From positions 22,775,499 through 22,839,498 of the forward strand of contig NC_092565.1 in the NCBI RefSeq assembly GCF_037975245.1: DNA of 64,000 nt. The letters run 5' to 3'. The notes beneath the pieces were generated by a model. That model was not told where the DNA came from. It ran no database searches and saw only the letters and a program-made list of their open reading frames with translations. Origin of the DNA: Apostichopus japonicus. Taxonomy: Eukaryota > Echinodermata > Holothuroidea > Aspidochirotida > Stichopodidae. Made by a program: the position numbers and the translations under genes. Below, in pieces: positions 12,913 to 64,000 of this stretch; position 1 is the stretch's first letter, and every line of letters starts with the position of its first letter.

Positions 12913-13353
12913 GCCTCAGTAGAATGTAATACTACAAAACACATTATTGATGTAGCTAGAAAACCTGATATCATAGGTTATTTATTAGTAGATAAAATAG
13001 TACTGTAAAGTGCCATGCATCGAGACACAAACATTCACAAGTGTAACGGCACAAAACATTTAGTGAAAACTTTCCTCATAAATAAAGTCAATAACTCTCC
13101 TCGAGTCAGGAAGTGTACTGGTGGTAAGTTCATTGGGCCTTAAAATGAAGTCATACATTACATACAACTCTGTGATAGGCTTATACTACAAGAAGGCATA
13201 TCCTTCGTTAAACTGACATTCGAATGCAGAAGCTCTGTTAACAAAACGATCCAAAATGCGTAGTCGTATATGAGGGATATTACATCGGTGATAAGGTTCT
13301 CGATTTAGTCTTGAAGAATGCAAAATGAGATCCTAAAATAATTTGATGAAATG

Positions 13354-13769
13354 CAAGGGGGTAGGAAGCTTCCAAAATGTGGGGGGGGGGGGCACAACAT
13401 CAGATGGGCACTTTCTCATTCTACAACCACCACTCGTTATGCTATAAACCGATACACACCGGCTATATCACTTAAATATATATGATGTGTTAGTATGCTA
13501 TCAATACTTTGTATTGGGATTGTTTTTTTTTTTTTTATTGTTAACCGTGTTTCAAAAAGATATGGGATGCCATTTTAAAAATAGCATGTACAGACTAAAA
13601 ATAAATCATTAAAATAAAATATTAAACAACAGCTTAAGATATCCAAAAGACAGTTCTTCATCAAAGGGGCACATTTTATTTGCCAGTAGGGCACATTTGC
13701 TATTTTGGAAAAAAAAGTGGGGGTCACACCCCCAGTGCACCCCCCCCCCTTCCCCGGCTCCTACCCATG
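13354..13769. mobile_element. Non-autonomous hAT-type element (8-bp TSD), 416 bp
   Basis: Left end CAAGGGGGTAGGAAGC and right end GGCTCCTACCCATG are imperfect inverted repeats (GGGTAGGA(A)GC). Identical 8-bp repeats ATGAAATG flank it at 13346-13353 and 13770-13777. No coding capacity; contains G and C runs and AT-rich filler. Confidence 0.8.
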
Positions 13770-13777
13770 ATGAAATG

Positions 13778-15944
13778 CAATGCAACCATAACAATAACGA
13801 CCATATAGCGTACACTCGCCAACGGGAGCAGTTAATATCGTTTATTGTTAGTGAAGCGCGCCACTAGTTTGTTGTTGCTCTCTCGTTAAATATTGGATGG
13901 TTTATGCAGAGCGCCCCTATGCAGACCTTATTTTGCCTTCAGAATTTGAAAGTATTTTGAATACCACCCTCTATTTTCTGTATATACTCTCCAACTCTTT
14001 ATGTTGTTCCTAAAATTAAGCCTTTTGATCCCTCCACCTTTATGCTGTCAAAAACCACGAGACTGAACTGATTTAAGACATCGTTATCAGGAGGTTTGGG
14101 GAGGTTCAAGCTAAAATAAGGAAAAGATGGTATTTCATAGTTTTAACCTATTGCAGTGTTGGCAGTGCAGACAATAAAACCAGGTTTCTTTGATGGTAGT
14201 CGAGGGTTTATGCGCTAACATTGAACAGTTTTTATTTTATTTACCAAGCCTAAAAGCCATGGAAATGATACTGTGAAATTAGATAAAAATTCACATATCA
14301 GGTTGAACATAATGTGTAATATTATTATTGTCACTAATATTATTATTGTCACAATACTACAGATTACTCTGTTAAATACCGGCCGTTGTGTTTGATAGCT
14401 CCTTCTCAGCAATTTGACTAACTTGTATAAGGCCTACACAAAATAATATCAATCTGTCGGAATTCAGGCACTATTTTAATCCCTTTTTCAACAAAATTAA
14501 TGTTTACTGGTGTCCAGTAATAAAGATTGTGGCTTTATTTAAATACAAAAAATAACAACTAAACATTCAATTTGGTAGACAATATTTTCTATAGTTGCTT
14601 AAACGTTAGGCATATACTGAAGCACTCGCTTATTAGGAGTAGCCTAATAATAAATGTAACCACATAGATACAAGCATGGAGCTGCCAGTAATTCCTGGTA
14701 GACTACTAAATAAAAATGAACTTACATTCAACCTATGTGACAACTACGTTACAGAATCAGTCAGAGTCACCACGGAAAGCAAACTACACCTTAATTTAAA
14801 GGTCATTCCAAATGATTCCAAATTTTAGTTTTTTTTTAAATTGCTACAAATTTTGAACAAGTATATTTTCCCGGTGGTGCAGATGGATCTGGAAATTATT
14901 TCCAGCAATTCAAGAGTGGTAAATTAAAAAGATTAATTAAAACAAAATACGGGCCTGCTGGGACGTCCTGATTCCTGCGTTTGTTAATACTATCTCTGTT
15001 GTGTATACCTCAAAGATCGATTCTTGTAGTCGAGATAAGCCATGATCGAACTCGATTACGGGTGAGGAAAGGCGCGTTAATGCGGGATTGACCCTTGGTA
15101 TATTATTGCCCTCTGCTATATTAGTAACCTGATAACGGTGTCCTACCCTGCCCCGCCCCGCACCCCTCCTCCATCCCACCTTCTCCCCACCGAGTGGTTC
15201 CTCTGGACGCTGCTTTGAATAGAGTACGTCTACTTAGCTGTTTAATGTCCATAGGATGTAAAACGAGGGCAGCCATTCTTCGCATTTAATAAGTAACAAT
15301 ATGTGATGACGTATTAGTTTAAAATGTATACACGAGAAGCAATGTTGTAAAGTCATTGTGATGGGTTAGGTTCAGAGTTGTGGTGCCCAACCAGCATCAT
15401 AAGTAAAAGACACTAAGCACGAGTATACGTGATATTGCATTAATTCATAATACTATTGAAAATGTCTCGGAGTGCGAGTACAAATACGCATGGTTGAGTA
15501 CAAGTAACTTTCATAACATTCGGGTACGGGTAAGGACTAACTATATACAAGTCTATAGTTAGCCTGCATCAATATATAAAACCAAGTCAATGATAACATA
15601 TACCGGCACAGGTTAGACGTCCAATGACTGCAGAATTACAATGAGTCAGTGATAGTATTCACATTAGGATGTATATACATGCACTCTCACTCATTAATTT
15701 GTTTTCGTAATCGGGACATTTTGTGAATCTAGTATAGACACTATAATGCATAATTATTATGTGACTTCTCTTACCGATGCTTATAGCCTCGTAAACTACT
15801 GAATATTTAACGTTTTGTTATCTTATTTCTTTGTTGGTTACTTGCTTTGCCCCTTTGTTGTTGTTACACTGCGCCATGAGTGTCTTTTTGACAGATACCG
15901 GCGCGTTACAAATGTTCATCGGTACAAATGTATTCTTCTTATCA
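13778..15944. other. Intergenic, nothing recognised
   Basis: AT-rich DNA with a small imperfect repeat (TATTATTATTGTCAC, near 14315-14355). No supported gene. Confidence 0.5.
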
Positions 15945-15949
15945 TTTAT

Positions 15950-18219
<2,270 letters not shown>

Positions 18220-18457
18220 AAGTCTTATAATAAGGAACTGTTAGACTCTATCTATTAACAAACGACATAAGGAACGTTACTAGAGATTATTGACAAGCGA
18301 TTGTTATCGATCAAGCCATACAGCTGATCAGTGCAGTGTTCTGCTAGACGGTGAATTCAACAGCTCTTGGTTGTTTACTGTAAGGTGCATGCGTACCACA
18401 CCCCAGCGCCCCGGGTGTTTGTGTTTTTCGGGGAATATCTTCAGCTCTCCTATACCA
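18220..18457 (+). promoter_or_regulatory. Probable 5' UTR / proximal promoter of the GRK gene
   Basis: Sequence just upstream of the GRK start codon. A weak TATA-like CTTATAATAA lies at about 18223, and the last 90 bases are more GC-rich (GCGCCCCGGG near 18405) than the surroundings. The frame of the GRK start is open back past 18389. No transcript evidence is available, and a non-coding first exon further upstream is possible. Confidence 0.3.
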
Positions 18458-61040
<42,583 letters not shown>

Positions 61041-61067
61041 TGACTCTACTCTGTATACAGTGACTTA

Positions 61068-61309
61068 AGCCCGGGTCACATCTGCGCGATTCAACACGCG
61101 ATTCAACTCGCAACTAAAATCACGCGCCAGAAAAGTTGCTTCTGAGAAGTTGCGCTGATTAGGACATTGCTCTATTGCAAATCAACCCAAATCGACGGCG
61201 CAACTTTTATTGCGCAACAAGTTGATACCCGTGTCTAACTACGCGATTCAACCTTCAATTGTATTGCGAGTTGAATCGCGTGTTGAATCGCGCAGATGTG
61301 ACCCGGGCT
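61068..61309. mobile_element. Harbinger-like MITE, 242 bp, 46-bp perfect inverted repeats, TTA target duplication
   Basis: Left end AGCCCGGGTCACATCTGCGC and right end GCGCAGATGTGACCCGGGCT; the two arms match perfectly for 46 bp, up to ...AACTCGCAA / TTGCGAGTT.... Flanked by TTA at 61065-61067 and 61310-61312. A 3-bp TTA/TAA duplication is typical of PIF/Harbinger elements. No coding capacity. Sits 124 bp inside intron 7. Confidence 0.88.
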
Positions 61310-62774
61310 TTAGTAACATTTACGTACAGTCCTACTGCCCTGAATGGATACTTCTGATCCAGAATCTCCTGGATTAAATATTAGGACTTGCCATCCAATT
61401 TTTCCGTTGCCTTTCTACGGACCTTTGTTAAACTCGAAGGAACCTAAGAAGTTACGTCTGAGGCACAACTGTTAAAGTGGATGTCCATCTCGATGTCTCA
61501 TGTTGACTGCAAGTAATGAAAAACGCAGCGTATGGTAAAGTTGCACAGTAGTGTTTCTTCTCACACCAGACAGGTGCGCACGCACACCATTGAGCCACGC
61601 TGGTGGCGATACATCTTGATGACAATGAAAAACTGGAACCATGTATCTTTTAATATGCAAATTAGTTAAGGATCATCTACTTGATGAAGTTGTAATGTCG
61701 GTATGTATCTGTTCCGATGAAGAAATCGACAACAACTTCACTCTGATTTTCTCGCTCGGCGGTTAATATCAGCTCTTTTTGTTTTGCTACCGACATAACG
61801 ACTTCCTACAGAATTCCTTCGCAAATACGGTGACGTAGGAAAAACAGAATTGTCTTTGTTATAAGGCTAAACACTTTTAATAATTCTGCTTAAACTTCAA
61901 GATGTGCGTGAAACGTCATGTCACTTCTGCCTTTGGTGTCATTGATACACATGTACCTTATGGTCATGGCTAGCCTGTATGTTGTCTACATACCAGGCAT
62001 GGACAGTGCACTTCTTAAAGAGATACTGTGTGTGTCATTCTTAACAAGCCATTTAATGTTTCACACAAGGTTGGGCCTGACTCTTTGTATCTATGAGATC
62101 TCTGTTGTGACAACCGCGGTTTGGCCACCTATAATTATTAGGGACTGATTAATTTAATGCTGTAATTCAATCAACTACAACAACAAAAAACTTTGTGTCT
62201 TTCAAAGTGAATGTCACGAACCTTGTTTTGTTCTCAGGTTTCCAAATTGATAATTGATACAATGGTTTCATGATTTCTCCTGCCATTATGATGGACTCAA
62301 ATAACACCATATTTCCAGCGACCTCCTTTTGTTTCGGCAAAGAGGGATTGAGAATATACATACCAATGTCAATGCAGACTGCAGCTTCATTTATATTAGG
62401 AAAATGAAGATCCATTTCGAAGGAGTTTTACAGAGACAATACAGCTCCCCACCACCCCCCCCCCCCCTCTTTAGCAGTTTATTCTCAAGAGCAATACTAT
62501 TTGAGCTGCTTGTATGATCAATGTGTTGAGACTGTATTTCAAACGAAACAGTTTAAGAAAACACAAACACAACTTCTACTAAGATCAGCCTGTCACTTTA
62601 AATCACCTCAAATCGGGAACTTGGCACTCCCAAGGACATTAGATCTGAGTTCACTAACCCATAGCAGGTAATTCTTTGTACTTACATAATGGTTACCTAT
62701 ATGATGTACAGTATATGCCCTGAGCCTTTCATGAGAATTGAACTGTAAAAGGTAACAGAATATCATCAGTCAAC

Positions 62775-63093
62775 CTCTATGAAGCATGTTAGCATACCCC
62801 TCATAGCACATCAGCTTACCCCTCATTAGCACATCAGCTTATCCCTCATTATCAAATCAGCTTATCCCTCAATATCACATCAGCTTATCCCTCATTATCA
62901 CATCAGCTTACCCATCATTATCACATCAGTGTACCCCACTAAGCACATCAGCTTACCCTCATTAGCACATCAGCTTAGCCTTCATTAGCACATCAGCTTA
63001 CCCTTCATTAGCACATCAGCTTACCCCTCATTAGCACATCAGCTTACCCCTCATTAGCACATCAGCTTACCCCTCATTATCACGTTAGTTTAC
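62775..63093 (+). repeat. Minisatellite, unit about 22-23 bp (CATTAGCACATCAGCTTACC)
   Basis: About thirteen units of CATTAGCACATCAGCTTACC plus CCT, with variants TATCACATCAG and CTTATCCCT. The last complete units near 63000-63070 are almost identical. Confidence 0.9.
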
Positions 63094-64000
63094 CTCTTTA
63101 AAGTAGTTTTACAGAGGTGGCCAGTTATGTGTATGCCTTTGGAGAATTATGTGTTAACTGTGGACTTAAGACTGTATATAGCTTGTTGTGCTGCTGCAGG
63201 AATTTTCTTACACAGAGATATGCCACAAATATTTAAAAAGCAAATATGTAAACAGACCATGTAACTTATTAAGTGATACTGTAAATTCACAAGCTGTTTA
63301 CACACACACAAACTTGATGGGAACGATTAAACATTCATGTACATCTCCCGATCATTTCTTTCCATATTTGATACATTTTAAACAAAAACTTGAATCAATG
63401 TCGTAAGCGCAACACTTCAAAACATATTTGTTGTATCCCTTTAAATCATCGTGTATTAGGAACTTGGCACACTGCTATGGACAGTCCTGTGTTAATTAAC
63501 CTCGGGAGAAATTTTGTGTAACAGCAGCAACGGTGACATATATGTTCTGAGCCAGCCTTCAATGCAGCAGCATTTTTATAATTATGTTTTCAATATAGAA
63601 TGAAAACGGTTTGCTGTGTCCGTTATGAATGGTGCGTACATGAACCGCTTGAAACATAAAGAGAAATTACGTAAGATATACAGCATTGGGGTGTATCGAG
63701 TTTGGGTACATATGTGTTCTATGTAGTAGTATCATATATATATGTTAGCCAATGTGACACTGTCTGCTCTGTTTGGAATAGATGGGTAAATAGGAGGACA
63801 TTATGCAGTAATTTAGTGACTTTACCGTCGGGTTTTAAAACACAGTTTGTCCATTTTCATTAAATAGTACAAACGGCAGGTTGTTTCACAATTATCAGGA
63901 ATAAGTTAAATGCCAGAGAGAGAATGCACAAGAAGGTACAAATTATATATGTCTTGAAAAATGAGAGAAAATAGGGGGAAAAAGACAAGAGACAACATTC

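Overview
The window is ordinary nuclear DNA of a marine animal, most likely a deuterostome invertebrate and possibly an echinoderm; that placement is a guess from AT-richness, long introns, minisatellite load and repeat style. There is no sign of bacterial, viral or organellar sequence. One gene can be supported: the 5' part of a G protein-coupled receptor kinase of the GRK4/5/6 subfamily, on the + strand. Seven coding exons between 18458 and 60944 have GT/AG borders and compatible phases and join into 209 codons. These cover the N-terminal receptor-binding helix, the basic lipid/calmodulin-binding stretch, the RGS-homology domain and the start of the kinase domain up to its glycine-rich loop. 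The rest of the kinase lies to the right of the window.

Layout. 1-18457 is intergenic or upstream DNA, with a truncated LINE 3' end (about 4378-4735), a foldback element (6051-6372), two hAT-type non-autonomous elements with 8-bp target duplications (12376-12636 and 13354-13769), several short tandem duplications and a long ATT microsatellite (about 15950-16275). 18458-60944 is the GRK gene; over 98% of it is intron. Introns 1-2 carry most copies of a short dispersed repeat of about 166 bp, here called DR1, plus a LINE remnant and two minisatellites. Intron 5 carries four minisatellites and several simple repeats. Intron 6 carries a nine-copy tandem array, a minus-strand L2/CR1-like reverse-transcriptase remnant, a long GGGA array and a CATAGCAATTT-type array. 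Intron 7 opens with a 242-bp Harbinger-like MITE with 46-bp perfect inverted repeats and a TTA target duplication, followed by another minisatellite.

Almost all other open frames are short, lack splice or homology support, and often come from simple repeats, so they are not annotated. I found no tRNA, rRNA, CRISPR or second protein-coding gene, and nothing that qualifies as a new biological system. The most interesting observations are the recent higher-order amplifications inside two intronic arrays, the DR1 family with built-in splice-donor-like sites, the clean MITE insertions, and an acidic expansion in exon 5 of the kinase gene.
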